A stretch of DNA of 64,000 nucleotides from JAJYRX01 sp041655275. GTDB taxonomy: Bacteria; Pseudomonadota; Gammaproteobacteria; Burkholderiales; Burkholderiaceae_B. The stretch lies in the NCBI GenBank assembly GCA_041655275.1, contig JBBAFU010000001.1:1-64000 (forward strand). The letters are read 5' to 3'. Positions 1 through 9,249 of the stretch are shown here, in pieces; the stretch's first letter is position 1; each line of letters opens with the position of its first letter. Under the pieces are notes generated by a model. That model worked only from the letters and a program-made list of their open reading frames with translations, did no database searches and was not told the origin of the DNA. The position numbers were made by a program, and so were the translations under genes.

Positions 1-1
1 C

Positions 2-124
2 GAGGGCTTCCACACGAAGATGGAAATGCTCTCGCGTCGTGCCTATGGCTTCAGGAATTTTGAGAATTACCGGCTGCGGGTCTTGGCCACGTGCGGCTGG
101 GATGGTGTAATCAACAGGGTTTGA
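2..124 (+). CDS. ISL3-family transposase, C-terminal end (partial)
   Basis: An open frame enters from the left edge and ends at TGA 122-124, giving 40 residues. It contains RRAYGFRNFENYRLRV, the conserved tail of ISL3-family DDE transposases, which cut and paste the element. Only this tail is inside the window, so completeness and activity cannot be judged. The stop codon lies inside the first unit of a 47-bp tandem repeat, so the end of the gene and the end of the element are close together. Family recognised from the motif only. Confidence 0.75.
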   Translation, partial: EGFHTKMEMLSRRAYGFRNFENYRLRVLATCGWDGVINRV

Positions 125-239
125 TGAGTGCTCATCCCCCGTTAATGGGGTAGAGCCTCAACAGGGTTTGATGAGTGCTCATCCCCCGTTAATGGGGTAG
201 AGCCGATGAATGCCCGTCCCCCGATGGCGGGGTAGAGCC
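111..239. repeat. 47-bp tandem repeat at the IS end, two exact copies plus a degenerate third
   Basis: Units 111-157 and 158-204 are identical over 47 bp. A shorter, diverged unit follows at about 205-239. Each unit carries an inverted motif (CCCCC, about six bases, GGGG, then TAGAGCC). Read on the minus strand the unit starts GGCTCTACCCC, which looks like a transposon terminal repeat. The first copy contains the transposase stop codon. The best reading is an IS right end duplicated in tandem. Confidence 0.7.
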
Positions 240-249
240 CCATTTTGAA

Positions 250-325
<76 letters not shown>

Positions 326-381
326 GTGAGTGATGCAATTTTACACAAAAATCGCCCAACAGGATTGGGCTGTGGCCGGCA

Positions 382-1737
382 TCAGCCGGTCGGTCCGGCC
401 AGCAGCAGATTGGCCACGTTGAAGTAGATGAGCACGCCCACGCCGTCGCAGATGGACGTGACCAGCGGCGCGCTGGCCGAGGCGGGATCCATGTTGAAGC
501 GTGTGAGCAGCAGGGGCAGCGACATGCCGATGAGGCTGCCCACGATGACAATGAGCACCATGGTCAGTGAAACGACAATGGCCACGCCCGGTCCGGCACG
601 GAAGAAACCGATGCCCGAGACCGCCACGGCCATGCTCAGTCCCAGCAGCAGCGAGACCGACAACTCCTTGGCGAGCAGGCACAGCCAGTCCTGCATGCCC
701 ACGTCTTCGGTGGCGAGGGCGCGCACCATCAGGGTGGAGCTCTGCGAACCGGCGTTGCCGCCACTGCCGATCAGCAGCGGCAGGAAGAAGACCAGCGCCA
801 CGATGTGCGAAATCAGATCCTCGAAGTGGGCAATGCCGGCGCCGGCAAAGACGTTGCCGAAGACGAGTACCACCAGCCAGCCCACACGGCCCATGTAGAG
901 GTGGCGAACGCTTGCCTCCTTGAGCGAGGAGGGCACGTGCACGACCGCACCCATGCGATGCTGGGCTTCCGTGGCCTGTTCCTGCGTCACTTCGAGAGCG
1001 TCATCGTGGGTCACGATGCCGACCATCTGTCCCTGCTGGTTCACAACGGGCAGGGCAAGCAGGTCGTAGCGTCCGATCAGTCGCACGGCTTCGGTGCGCG
1101 GATTGTCGGCGACCGAAAAGATGACATCCTTTACCATGATGTCGCGCAGGCAGGTGTCGGGCGGGGCCAGCAGCAGGTCGCGCAGCGAGATCACGCCCAG
1201 GAGGTGACGCTCGGCATCCAGCACATAGGTCTGGTAGATGGTCTCCATGTCCGGTGCCTCGGTACGCACCCGCTCCAGGGCCTCGCGCGTGGTCTGGCTG
1301 ATGTCCAGCGTCACGTAGGCCGAGGTCATCACCGAGCCCACCGTGCCTTCGGGGTAGCTGGCCAGCTGGCGGATATCTTCGCGTTCGGCATGCGCCAGGC
1401 CGGGCAGGATGGCCCAGCGTTCCGATTCGTTCAGACGGTTGTACAGGTCTGCACGTTCATCGTGATCCATGAGCTCGAAGAGCGCCGCCAGCTGGCTGCG
1501 GCTCATGCCGGTGGCCAGATAGGCCTGCACTTCGGGGCGCAGGTAGCCAAAGACGGACGCCTGCTGGCGTGCCGGCAGGGACGAGACGATGCGACGCGCA
1601 TGCTCGATATCGATGGTGTCGAGGATTTCTGCGACGTCGGCGGCCTGCATGTCCTGCAGCAGCTCGCGGCTGGCCGCAAAGTCGCCTTTCGTGGACAGGC
1701 CCTCCAGCGTCTTTACCGTGTCTTGCAGATCCTTCAT
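382..1737 (-). CDS. mgtE: Magnesium transporter MgtE
   Basis: The 451-residue protein has the MgtE layout: an N-terminal superhelical regulatory domain (about 1-130), a pair of CBS domains (about 130-260) and five membrane helices at the C-terminus. The last helices carry DPASASAPLVTSICDG, the ion-pore signature with its Asp. It should be an inner-membrane Mg2+ channel gated by cytosolic Mg2+. I chose the ATG at 1737, preceded by GAGGAAA, because the 73 residues further upstream do not look like MgtE. It diverges from argG. Confidence 0.93.
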   Translation of the reverse strand: MKDLQDTVKTLEGLSTKGDFAASRELLQDMQAADVAEILDTIDIEHARRIVSSLPARQQASVFGYLRPEVQAYLATGMSRSQLAALFELMDHDERADLYNRLNESERWAILPGLAHAEREDIRQLASYPEGTVGSVMTSAYVTLDISQTTREALERVRTEAPDMETIYQTYVLDAERHLLGVISLRDLLLAPPDTCLRDIMVKDVIFSVADNPRTEAVRLIGRYDLLALPVVNQQGQMVGIVTHDDALEVTQEQATEAQHRMGAVVHVPSSLKEASVRHLYMGRVGWLVVLVFGNVFAGAGIAHFEDLISHIVALVFFLPLLIGSGGNAGSQSSTLMVRALATEDVGMQDWLCLLAKELSVSLLLGLSMAVAVSGIGFFRAGPGVAIVVSLTMVLIVIVGSLIGMSLPLLLTRFNMDPASASAPLVTSICDGVGVLIYFNVANLLLAGPTG

Positions 1738-1835
1738 GCCGTTTCCTCGCGTACTTTTCCGGGCCGAATCGAGCATTGTAGCGAGCGCACGGCTATGGGC
1801 CGTCGTCCGTGGCGCGGTGCGGCAGGGGTGCAGGA

Positions 1836-1841
1836 TATAAT
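1836..1841 (+). promoter_or_regulatory. Candidate -10 element for argG
   Basis: A perfect TATAAT lies about 70 bp upstream of the argG ATG in the mgtE–argG divergent gap. No convincing -35 hexamer is seen at the right spacing, so the promoter assignment is tentative. Confidence 0.4.
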
Positions 1842-1870
1842 GCCGGTTTTGCCGGCGTGTGCCGGGCATC

Positions 1871-1896
1871 AATTCCAGGCAACAATTCCAGGCAAC
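1871..1896 (+). repeat. 13-bp perfect tandem repeat in the argG leader
   Basis: AATTCCAGGCAAC occurs twice in a row (1871-1883 and 1884-1896), 14 bp before the argG ATG and downstream of the candidate TATAAT. It could be slippage or an operator or attenuator element; nothing shows which. Confidence 0.8.
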
Positions 1897-1909
1897 AGCA
1901 GGGGGCCTC

Positions 1910-3234
1910 ATGACAACTATCCTCGAATCCCTTCCGGTCGGCCAGAAGGTGGGCATCGCCTTTTCGGGCGGTCTTGATACCAGCGCAGCACTTCTGTGGA
2001 TGCGCGAAAAAGGCGCTATGCCTTATGCCTACACGGCCAACCTGGGCCAGCCCGACGAGCCGGATTACGATGCCATCCCGCGCAAGGCGATGGAGTACGG
2101 GGCATCCCATGCGCGCCTGATCGATTGCCGTACCCAGCTGGTGGCGGAAGGCATTGCCGCCCTGCAGTGCAGCGCTTTTCACGTCACCACGGCCGGCGCC
2201 ATCTACTTCAACACCACACCCATCGGTCGTGCGGTCACGGGCACCATGCTGGTATCCGCCATGAAGGAAGATGATGTGCACATCTGGGGCGATGGCAGCA
2301 CTTACAAGGGCAATGATATCGAGCGATTCTATCGCTATGGCCTGCTGACGAATCCTGCGCTGCGCATCTACAAACCCTGGCTCGACCAGGCTTTCATCGA
2401 TGAGCTGGGCGGGCGCGCCGAGATGTCGGAGTATATGCGCAAGGCCGGGTTCGACTATCACATGTCGGCCGAGAAGGCCTATTCGACGGATTCCAACATG
2501 CTGGGTGCCACGCACGAGGCCAAGGATCTGGAGTATCTGAATGCCGGCATCCGCATCGTCGAGCCCATCATGGGTGTGCCGTTCTGGCGCGAGGATGTGG
2601 CTATCCCTGCCGAGACGGTGTCGGTGCGTTTCGAGGAAGGCCAGCCGGTTGCCCTCAATGGCCGGAGCTTTTCAGACCCTGTGGCACTGATGCTGGAGGC
2701 CAACCGCATCGGCGGGCGCCACGGCCTGGGCATGAGCGACCAGATCGAGAACCGCATCATCGAAGCGAAAAGCCGGGGCATTTACGAGGCGCCCGGCATG
2801 GCGTTGCTCTTCATCGCCTACGAGCGCCTGGTCACCGGCATCCACAACGAAGACACCATAGAGCAATACCGCATCAACGGGCTTCGCCTGGGGCGCCTGC
2901 TCTACCAGGGGCGCTGGTTCGACCCGCAGGCCATTATGTTGCGCGAGACCGCCCAGCGCTGGGTGGCCCGGGCCGTGACGGGCGAGGTCACGCTGGAGCT
3001 GCGCCGGGGCAATGACTATTCTATCCTGGATACGGCGTCGCCCAATCTGACGTATCACCCGGAGCGGCTGACGATGGAGAAGGGCGAGTCCACCTTCTCG
3101 CCGCGCGATCGCATCGGTCAGCTCACCATGCGCAATCTGGACATCAGCGATACGCGCGACAAGCTGTTCACCTATGTGAAGACGGGTCTGCTGGCGCCGG
3201 CAGGCGATGAGCCCCTGCCGCGCCTGAAGCGCGA

Positions 3235-3238
<4 letters not shown>
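1910..3238 (+). CDS. argG: Argininosuccinate synthase
   Basis: The 442-residue enzyme joins citrulline and aspartate with ATP to give argininosuccinate, the penultimate step of arginine synthesis. The ATP-binding loop is AFSGGLDTS (about 17-25), and the substrate region GDGSTYKGNDIERFYRYG is intact. Length and the segment GQPDEPDYDAIPRKAMEYGA match the longer E. coli-type subfamily. The ATG at 1910 begins the conserved N-terminus. The gene converges on argF: its TAG overlaps the argF stop in the shared CTAG at 3235-3238. Confidence 0.96.
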
Positions 3239-4179
<941 letters not shown>

Positions 4180-4341
4180 GATTTCTTTTATGCTCCCTTT
4201 TGAGTTCCCTGTTGTGTTCCGGTGTTGTGTTGTCAAAGGACTGTGCGGCACTGCGCACCCGCTGCCGGGACAACTATCATATACAATTCGCGGCGGGATG
4301 GATGCCCATCCGGGCGGGGTACGCCCGGTTCGAGCCAATGG

Positions 4342-4695
4342 ATGACGATGTCGGAACACACCACGGAACATGTCACGGAACACGCCACGGACCAGACTGC
4401 AGAACAACTGATCATATTTGGAACAACCCGTGCAGGGCAGCGTTTTCGTCCCAGCGACTGGGCCGAACGCCTGGCGGGCGTGCTGTCTCCATTTCGCCCG
4501 GAAGGGTCGACGGCGGATCCGCTCACCTATTCGCCGTATGCAGTGCCCCGGGTCATTGACGGGGTGCGCTGTGTGGTGGTTGATCACAGATTGCGTGACG
4601 TGGCTCCGCTGGCCTGGCAGTTTGCCTGTGATTTTGCCGAAAGCAATGATCTGAAGGTGGATGACACCGAAGGCATGCCGGCAGACCAGGCATGA
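4342..4695 (+). CDS. DUF3579 family protein
   Basis: A 117-residue cytoplasmic protein with the betaproteobacterial DUF3579 core: FRPSDWAERLAGVLS, YSPYAVPRVIDGVRCVVVD and a C-terminal FAESNDLKV stretch. No biochemical function is known to me. It sits between divergent argF and convergent rpsT, an order I recall from Bordetella-type genomes. ATG 4342 or 4348 could be the start; neither has a clear ribosome site. The N-terminus is low-complexity (SEHTTEHVTEHATDQ), coded by a 12-bp tandem repeat. Confidence 0.85.
   Translation: MTMSEHTTEHVTEHATDQTAEQLIIFGTTRAGQRFRPSDWAERLAGVLSPFRPEGSTADPLTYSPYAVPRVIDGVRCVVVDHRLRDVAPLAWQFACDFAESNDLKVDDTEGMPADQA
4353..4400 (+). repeat. 12-bp tandem repeat in the DUF3579 coding start
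   Basis: Four 12-bp units beginning GGAACA or GGACCA run 4353-4364, 4365-4376, 4377-4388 and 4389-4400. They give a Thr/Glu/His-rich N-terminal tail, consistent with slippage growth of a disordered segment. Confidence 0.6.
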
Positions 4696-4740
4696 TCACG
4701 AACCATTGATCCCTATTGGATCCATGTCGCATCGCAATGA

Positions 4741-4774
4741 AAAACGGGACGCCGGTTTTGCGTCCCGTTTTTAT
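4741..4774. terminator. Bidirectional rho-independent terminator
   Basis: A 12-bp stem (AAAACGGGACGC paired with GCGTCCCGTTTT, loop CGGTTTT) carries A and T tracts on its two sides. It can therefore end both the DUF3579 transcript and rpsT on the opposite strand. Confidence 0.9.
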
Positions 4775-4811
4775 GTCTGGCGTGATGACGTCCCGCCTTT
4801 CAGCTCGATTT

Positions 4812-5075
4812 TCAGCCCATCGCCTTGATGGCTGCGGCAAGGCGGCTCTTGTGGCGGGCGGCCTTGTTCTTGTGGATGATGTTCTTGTCAGCTACACGAT
4901 CGATGATGCTGGTCGTCTTGCGGAAGGTATCCTGGGCGGCAGCGGCATCACCACCGTCGATGGCCTGACGCACGCGTTTGATGGCGGTGCGCATCATGGA
5001 GCGCATGCTGGCGTTGTGCTGGTTGCGGGCAACTGATTGGCGTGCGCGCTTGCGGGCTTGGGGTGAATTGGCCAT
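4812..5075 (-). CDS. rpsT: 30S ribosomal protein S20
   Basis: The 87-residue, Lys/Arg/Ala-rich protein begins MANSPQARKRARQSVARNQH, the typical S20 start, and keeps the helical RTAIKRV and HKNKAARHKSRLAAAI segments that bind 16S rRNA. ATG 5075 was preferred over an upstream in-frame ATG at 5138 because S20 proteins start at MANS. It is monocistronic and followed by the shared terminator. Confidence 0.97.
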   Translation of the reverse strand: MANSPQARKRARQSVARNQHNASMRSMMRTAIKRVRQAIDGGDAAAAQDTFRKTTSIIDRVADKNIIHKNKAARHKSRLAAAIKAMG

Positions 5076-5152
5076 GGGCTTGCTTGCTTTCCTGAATGCA
5101 AAAGTGTCTTGAGAAAATAGGGCATGCGCCCGGAACAAACGAGTATTTTAAT

Positions 5153-6709
5153 CTATATCTGCGGTCGCGTAAAGTCCCGCTTGCGAATTCCCAGAAGAAT
5201 CAAGGTGATGAAATAGCCCGCTGCAGCTGCCAGTACCACGCCAAGCAAGCAGGCCAGCCGCAGCGCCGGCGTGGCGGCCAGCGCAATCCAGTCGAGGCGG
5301 GCCTGCAGGGCCAGCACCACCGCAGTCAGCACCGCCAGCGCCGGCAGCAGACGCAGGCCGAGGCCGGGCCAGCCCTTGCCGGGCCGGTAGATGTCATGGC
5401 GGCGCAGGAGCACCAGCAAGCCCAGGGCGTTGATGCTTGCGCCCAGACCCACCGAAAGGGCCAGGCCGGCATGCGCCAGCCAGGGAACGAGTATCACATT
5501 GAGGACCTGCGTGATCACTAGCACACGGATGGCCATGCGTACCGGCGTGCGGATATCCTGACGTGCGTAGAAACCCGGAGCCAGTATCTTTACCGCAAGC
5601 AAGCCCAGCAGGCCGACGGCATAGGCCATGACGGCCAGACGCGTCTGCTCGACATCATGGGCCGAGAATGCGCCGTAGTTGAACAGCGTGGCGACAAGGC
5701 CGTCGGCAAGCAGGGCCAGTCCCAGCGCGGCCGGCAGCCCCAGCAAGAGCACCAGGCGCAATCCCCAGTCGAGCAGTGCGCTGTAGCTCGCCCTATCCTT
5801 GCGCGCGTGCGCGGCCGACAGGCTGGGCAGCAAGACCGTGCCCAGGGCCACACCCAGCAGGGCGGTCGGGAACTCCATCAGCCGATCGGCAAAGGAAAGC
5901 CAGGTGACACTGCCTGCAGCCAGCCAGGTGGCGATATTCGTATTGACGAGTATGGATATCTGCGCAACGGACACGCCCAGGATGGCCGGCATCATCTGGC
6001 GCAGCAGATACTGGACCTTGCTGTCCTGCCAGGCGGTGCGCAATGCCAGGCGCGGGCGCGGCAGCACGCCCAGTTGCGCAAGCGCCATCCATTGCACCGC
6101 GAGCTGGGCCACGCCGCCCGCCACGACGCCTGCAGCCAGTGCGTGGATGGGCGGGTCAAAATATTGCGCGAACAGCAGGCTCGCCGCAATCATCGACAGA
6201 TTCAGCAGTACGGGTGTCAGGGCGGGTACGGCAAAACGCGACCAGGTGTTGAGTACACCCGAAGCCAGGGCCACCAGCGACATGCACAGGATGTAGGGGA
6301 ACATCACGCGCGTCATCCAGACTGCCGAGGCGAATTCGACCGCGCGCTCGCCCGTGCGCATTCCCGTGGCCATCAGGCTCACCAGCACGGGCGCCCCCAC
6401 GATGCCCAGCAAAGTGATGACAAGCAGGATGGTCGTCAGCAGCAGCGCCACCCGGTCGAGCAGGCGCTGGACGTCCCCGGTGCGCCCCGTGGCGCGCACC
6501 TCGCCCAGAATGGGCACAAAGGCCTGGGAGAAGGCGCCTTCGGCAAACAGCCTGCGCAGCAGGTTGGGGATGCGGAAGGCAACCCAGAAGGCGTCCGTGA
6601 GCGGGCCGGCTCCGAAGCTGGCAGCGATGACGACGTCGCGCGCCAGGCCTGTGATGCGCGACAGCAGTGTCAGGCCACTGACCGTGGCTGCCGATCGGAG
6701 CAGGCCCAT
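5153..6709 (-). CDS. murJ: Lipid II flippase MurJ (MviN family)
   Basis: A 518-residue polytopic inner-membrane protein with about 14 predicted helices. It begins MGLLRSAATVSGLTLLSRIT and carries GLARDVVIAASFGAGPLTDA, the MviN/MurJ signature. It flips undecaprenyl-linked peptidoglycan precursor across the membrane. The family's conserved charged residues in helices 1, 2 and 8 are consistent with the readable sequence. The gene lies 12 bp after the SDR gene on the same strand, and rpsT follows downstream. Confidence 0.95.
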   Translation of the reverse strand: MGLLRSAATVSGLTLLSRITGLARDVVIAASFGAGPLTDAFWVAFRIPNLLRRLFAEGAFSQAFVPILGEVRATGRTGDVQRLLDRVALLLTTILLVITLLGIVGAPVLVSLMATGMRTGERAVEFASAVWMTRVMFPYILCMSLVALASGVLNTWSRFAVPALTPVLLNLSMIAASLLFAQYFDPPIHALAAGVVAGGVAQLAVQWMALAQLGVLPRPRLALRTAWQDSKVQYLLRQMMPAILGVSVAQISILVNTNIATWLAAGSVTWLSFADRLMEFPTALLGVALGTVLLPSLSAAHARKDRASYSALLDWGLRLVLLLGLPAALGLALLADGLVATLFNYGAFSAHDVEQTRLAVMAYAVGLLGLLAVKILAPGFYARQDIRTPVRMAIRVLVITQVLNVILVPWLAHAGLALSVGLGASINALGLLVLLRRHDIYRPGKGWPGLGLRLLPALAVLTAVVLALQARLDWIALAATPALRLACLLGVVLAAAAGYFITLILLGIRKRDFTRPQI

Positions 6710-6721
6710 GCCGATGGCAGC

Positions 6722-7480
6722 TTATTTTGGTGCCATGCGTATGGCACCGTCCAGACGGATGGTTTCGCCGTTGAGCATCTCGTTCGTGACGATGCTGTGT
6801 ACGAGGCGGGAATAATCCTCCGGCGTACCCAGGCGCGAAGGGAAGGGGATGCTGGCAGCCAGCGAATCCTGAACTTCCTGAGGCATGCCGAACATCATGG
6901 GGGTGGCGAAGATGCCCGGGGCGATGGTCATGCAGCGAATGCCGCTGCGTGCCAGATCGCGCGCAATGGGCAGGGTCATGCTGACCACACCGCCCTTGGA
7001 TGCGGAGTAGGCGGCCTGGCCGATCTGCCCGTCATAGGCAGCCACCGATGCGGTGTTGATGATGACGCCGCGCTCGCCCGTGGGTTCGGGCGTGTTTTCG
7101 GACATGGCGGCCGCCGCCAGGCGGATCATGTTGAACGTGCCGACCAGGTTCACCTGGATCACTTTCTGGAACAGGTCGAGCGCGTGCGGGCCCTGACGGC
7201 CCACGGTGCGCGATGCCGGCGCGATGCCGGCGCAATTCACCAGACCGAAGACGGCACCCATCTTCGTGGCGGCCTCAACAGCGGCCTGGCCGTCGGCCTC
7301 CCGGGTCACATCGCAATGCACATAGGTCTGGCCCAGCGCATCGGCCAGTGCACGACCCGCCTCGTCCTGCACATCGGCCAGGAGGACCTTTCCGCCGTTT
7401 TTCACCAGCATACGGGCAGTGCCCGCACCCAGACCCGACGCAGCGCCGGTCACAATGAAGACTTTGTTTTCAATATCCAT
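6722..7480 (-). CDS. SDR-family 3-hydroxyacyl-CoA dehydrogenase (type II / HSD10-like)
   Basis: The 252-residue short-chain dehydrogenase has the NAD-binding GAASGLGAG motif near residues 12-20, NCAG in the 80s, a catalytic Ser within IINTASVAAYDGQIGQAAYS and YSASKGG. The overall sequence resembles human HSD10 and bacterial 3-hydroxy(-2-methyl)acyl-CoA dehydrogenases used in fatty-acid or branched-chain catabolism. The substrate cannot be fixed from sequence. It sits between adk and murJ and may share their transcript. There is no sign of transfer. Confidence 0.87.
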   Translation of the reverse strand: MDIENKVFIVTGAASGLGAGTARMLVKNGGKVLLADVQDEAGRALADALGQTYVHCDVTREADGQAAVEAATKMGAVFGLVNCAGIAPASRTVGRQGPHALDLFQKVIQVNLVGTFNMIRLAAAAMSENTPEPTGERGVIINTASVAAYDGQIGQAAYSASKGGVVSMTLPIARDLARSGIRCMTIAPGIFATPMMFGMPQEVQDSLAASIPFPSRLGTPEDYSRLVHSIVTNEMLNGETIRLDGAIRMAPK

Positions 7481-7513
7481 GGTTGCTACTCTCGAAAATA
7501 GGGCGAACGGGCT

Positions 7514-8170
7514 TCAACAGGCCAAGACCCTGGCAATGCGGTCGCGGATTTCCTCGACGCTGCCCTGACCCGAGATCTGGACATGGCGGGGCGCACCGGC
7601 CTCGCCCGTCCCGGCGGCGCGCTGGTAATAATCCACCAGCGGGCGCGTCTGCTCCTGGTAGACCGCCAGGCGATGCCTGACGGTTTCTTCCTTGTCATCG
7701 TCGCGCTGCACCAGCGGCTCGCCCGTGACATCGTCGCGATCGGCCTGTTTGGGCGGATTGAAGCGTACATGATAGCTGCGCCCGCTGGCCGGATGGACGC
7801 GGCGCCCGCTCATGCGTTCGATGATAGCCGCTTCAGGCACGTCGATCTCGACCACGAAATCCAGTGCAATGCCGGCTTCCTTGAGTGCATCGGCCTGCGG
7901 GATGGTGCGCGGAAAGCCGTCGAACAGATAGCCGTTGGCGCAGTCGGGCTGTTGCAGCCTGTCTTTCACCAGTCCGATGATGATGTCATCCGATACCAGA
8001 GCACCGGCGTCCATGACTTTCTTCGCTTCCAGCCCGAGTGGTGTCCGGGCCTTGACCGCGGCGCGCAGCATGTCGCCCGTGGAAATCTGCGGAATGCCGA
8101 ATTGCTCGACGATGAAAGCCGCCTGGGTGCCCTTGCCCGCCCCCGGCGGGCCCAAAAGTATCAGTCGCAT
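7514..8170 (-). CDS. adk: Adenylate kinase
   Basis: The 218-residue kinase interconverts ATP + AMP and 2 ADP. GPPGAGKGT (about 7-15) is the P-loop, FDGFPRTIPQA the AMP-site region, and the LID begins GRRVHPASGRSYH. This is the long form, and the LID has no Cys4 zinc site; polar residues replace it. It follows kdsB after an 80-bp gap. Confidence 0.97.
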   Translation of the reverse strand: MRLILLGPPGAGKGTQAAFIVEQFGIPQISTGDMLRAAVKARTPLGLEAKKVMDAGALVSDDIIIGLVKDRLQQPDCANGYLFDGFPRTIPQADALKEAGIALDFVVEIDVPEAAIIERMSGRRVHPASGRSYHVRFNPPKQADRDDVTGEPLVQRDDDKEETVRHRLAVYQEQTRPLVDYYQRAAGTGEAGAPRHVQISGQGSVEEIRDRIARVLAC

Positions 8171-8250
8171 CGGTTTCTCCTCTCCTGAGATCCGGGTTTA
8201 CAGAATTTTTCGATTATGCCGCAATGCGTCAATCCCTGCATTGCGCCTGA

Positions 8251-9012
8251 TCATATCTTCAGCGTCTGGCGCACGCGCTCGAGGTCGGCGGGCGTGTCGA
8301 CGCCGGCAGCCAGGCGCTGCTCGCACCGGAGCACACTGATCACATGGCCGTGTTCCAGTGCGCGCAGCTGTTCCAGAGCTTCGAAGCGCTCCAGCGGCCC
8401 GCTGGCGAGCCGGGGAAAGGCCTGCAGAAAGGCCATCCGATAGGCATACAGGCCAAGATGATGCAGGGCGGGCAGGCCCGGGGCCAGATGGGGAGATGCT
8501 TGCGACGCAAGGGCATCGCGTGCCCAGGGAATGGGGGCGCGCGAGAAATAGAGGGCGCGATCCTGTGCATCGCAGACCACCTTGACCACTGCCGGGTTGA
8601 ACAGCTCATCGGCCGTGGCAATGGGGCTGGCACAGGTGGCAATGGCAGACTGCGGACTGCGCGCCAGCAATGCAGCGACGGCGTCGATGATGCCCGGCTC
8701 GATCAGCGGCTCATCTCCCTGCACGTTGACAACGATATCGCTGTCCTGCAGACCCAGCTGTGTCGCTGCTTCAGCCAGACGATCCGTGCCTGTGGGGTGG
8801 CCGGCGTGCGTCATCAGGGCGGTCAGGCCGTATGCCTGTGCCACGGACTGGATCTCGGCGTCATCGGTGGCGATGATTACGCGCCCGGCACCCGAGCGGG
8901 CCGCCTGCTGCGCAGTGCGTACCACCATGGGAAGGCCGGCAAGGTCGAGCAGGGGTTTGGCAGGCAGCCGGGTGGAGCCCCGGCGTGCCGGAATGATGAC
9001 GGTGAACTTCAT
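8251..9012 (-). CDS. kdsB: 3-deoxy-manno-octulosonate cytidylyltransferase (CMP-KDO synthetase)
   Basis: The 253-residue enzyme activates KDO with CTP for lipopolysaccharide inner-core assembly. The nucleotide-binding start IIPARRGSTRLPAKPL and the internal VNVQGDEPLIEP are intact. Its ATG overlaps the TGA of the Trm112 gene (9010-9014), so the two are likely translationally coupled. It is part of an envelope run with lpxK upstream. Confidence 0.96.
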   Translation of the reverse strand: MKFTVIIPARRGSTRLPAKPLLDLAGLPMVVRTAQQAARSGAGRVIIATDDAEIQSVAQAYGLTALMTHAGHPTGTDRLAEAATQLGLQDSDIVVNVQGDEPLIEPGIIDAVAALLARSPQSAIATCASPIATADELFNPAVVKVVCDAQDRALYFSRAPIPWARDALASQASPHLAPGLPALHHLGLYAYRMAFLQAFPRLASGPLERFEALEQLRALEHGHVISVLRCEQRLAAGVDTPADLERVRQTLKI

Positions 9013-9212
9013 CAGCCGCCGGATGCCACGATATCGGCGGGTGTTGCCGGCGCCATCGGCCGCGCTTCCGACGCGAGCATGATGGGAATGCCGTCACGCA
9101 CGGGAAAGGCCAGGCGACAGGCGGAGCACAGCAGCTCCTGGGCATCATGACTGAACTTCAGCCGGCCCTTGCAGCAGGGGCAGACGAGGATTTCACGCAG
9201 GCGCGGATCCAT
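9012..9212 (-). CDS. Trm112/YcaR family zinc-ribbon protein
   Basis: A 66-residue protein with paired CPCC and CSAC knuckles (about residues 11-14 and 31-34), typical of the Trm112-like small proteins found beside lpxK–kdsB. In eukaryotes Trm112 activates methyltransferases; the bacterial role is not established. It overlaps kdsB and follows lpxK closely. Small, but clearly conserved. Confidence 0.9.
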   Translation of the reverse strand: MDPRLREILVCPCCKGRLKFSHDAQELLCSACRLAFPVRDGIPIMLASEARPMAPATPADIVASGG

Positions 9213-9249
9213 GCTTCACTCCCGGGATGAACAATGATTTCAGGCCAGT

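Noticed and set aside
111..239. Repeat considered as a CRISPR array
   Set aside because: Units are directly adjacent with no spacers, and there are no cas genes; it is a tandem duplication.
5657..7501. 614-codon open frame on the plus strand
   Set aside because: It is antisense to murJ and the SDR gene, is rich in Gln/Arg/His/Gly and has no domain; a shadow of high-GC coding sequence.
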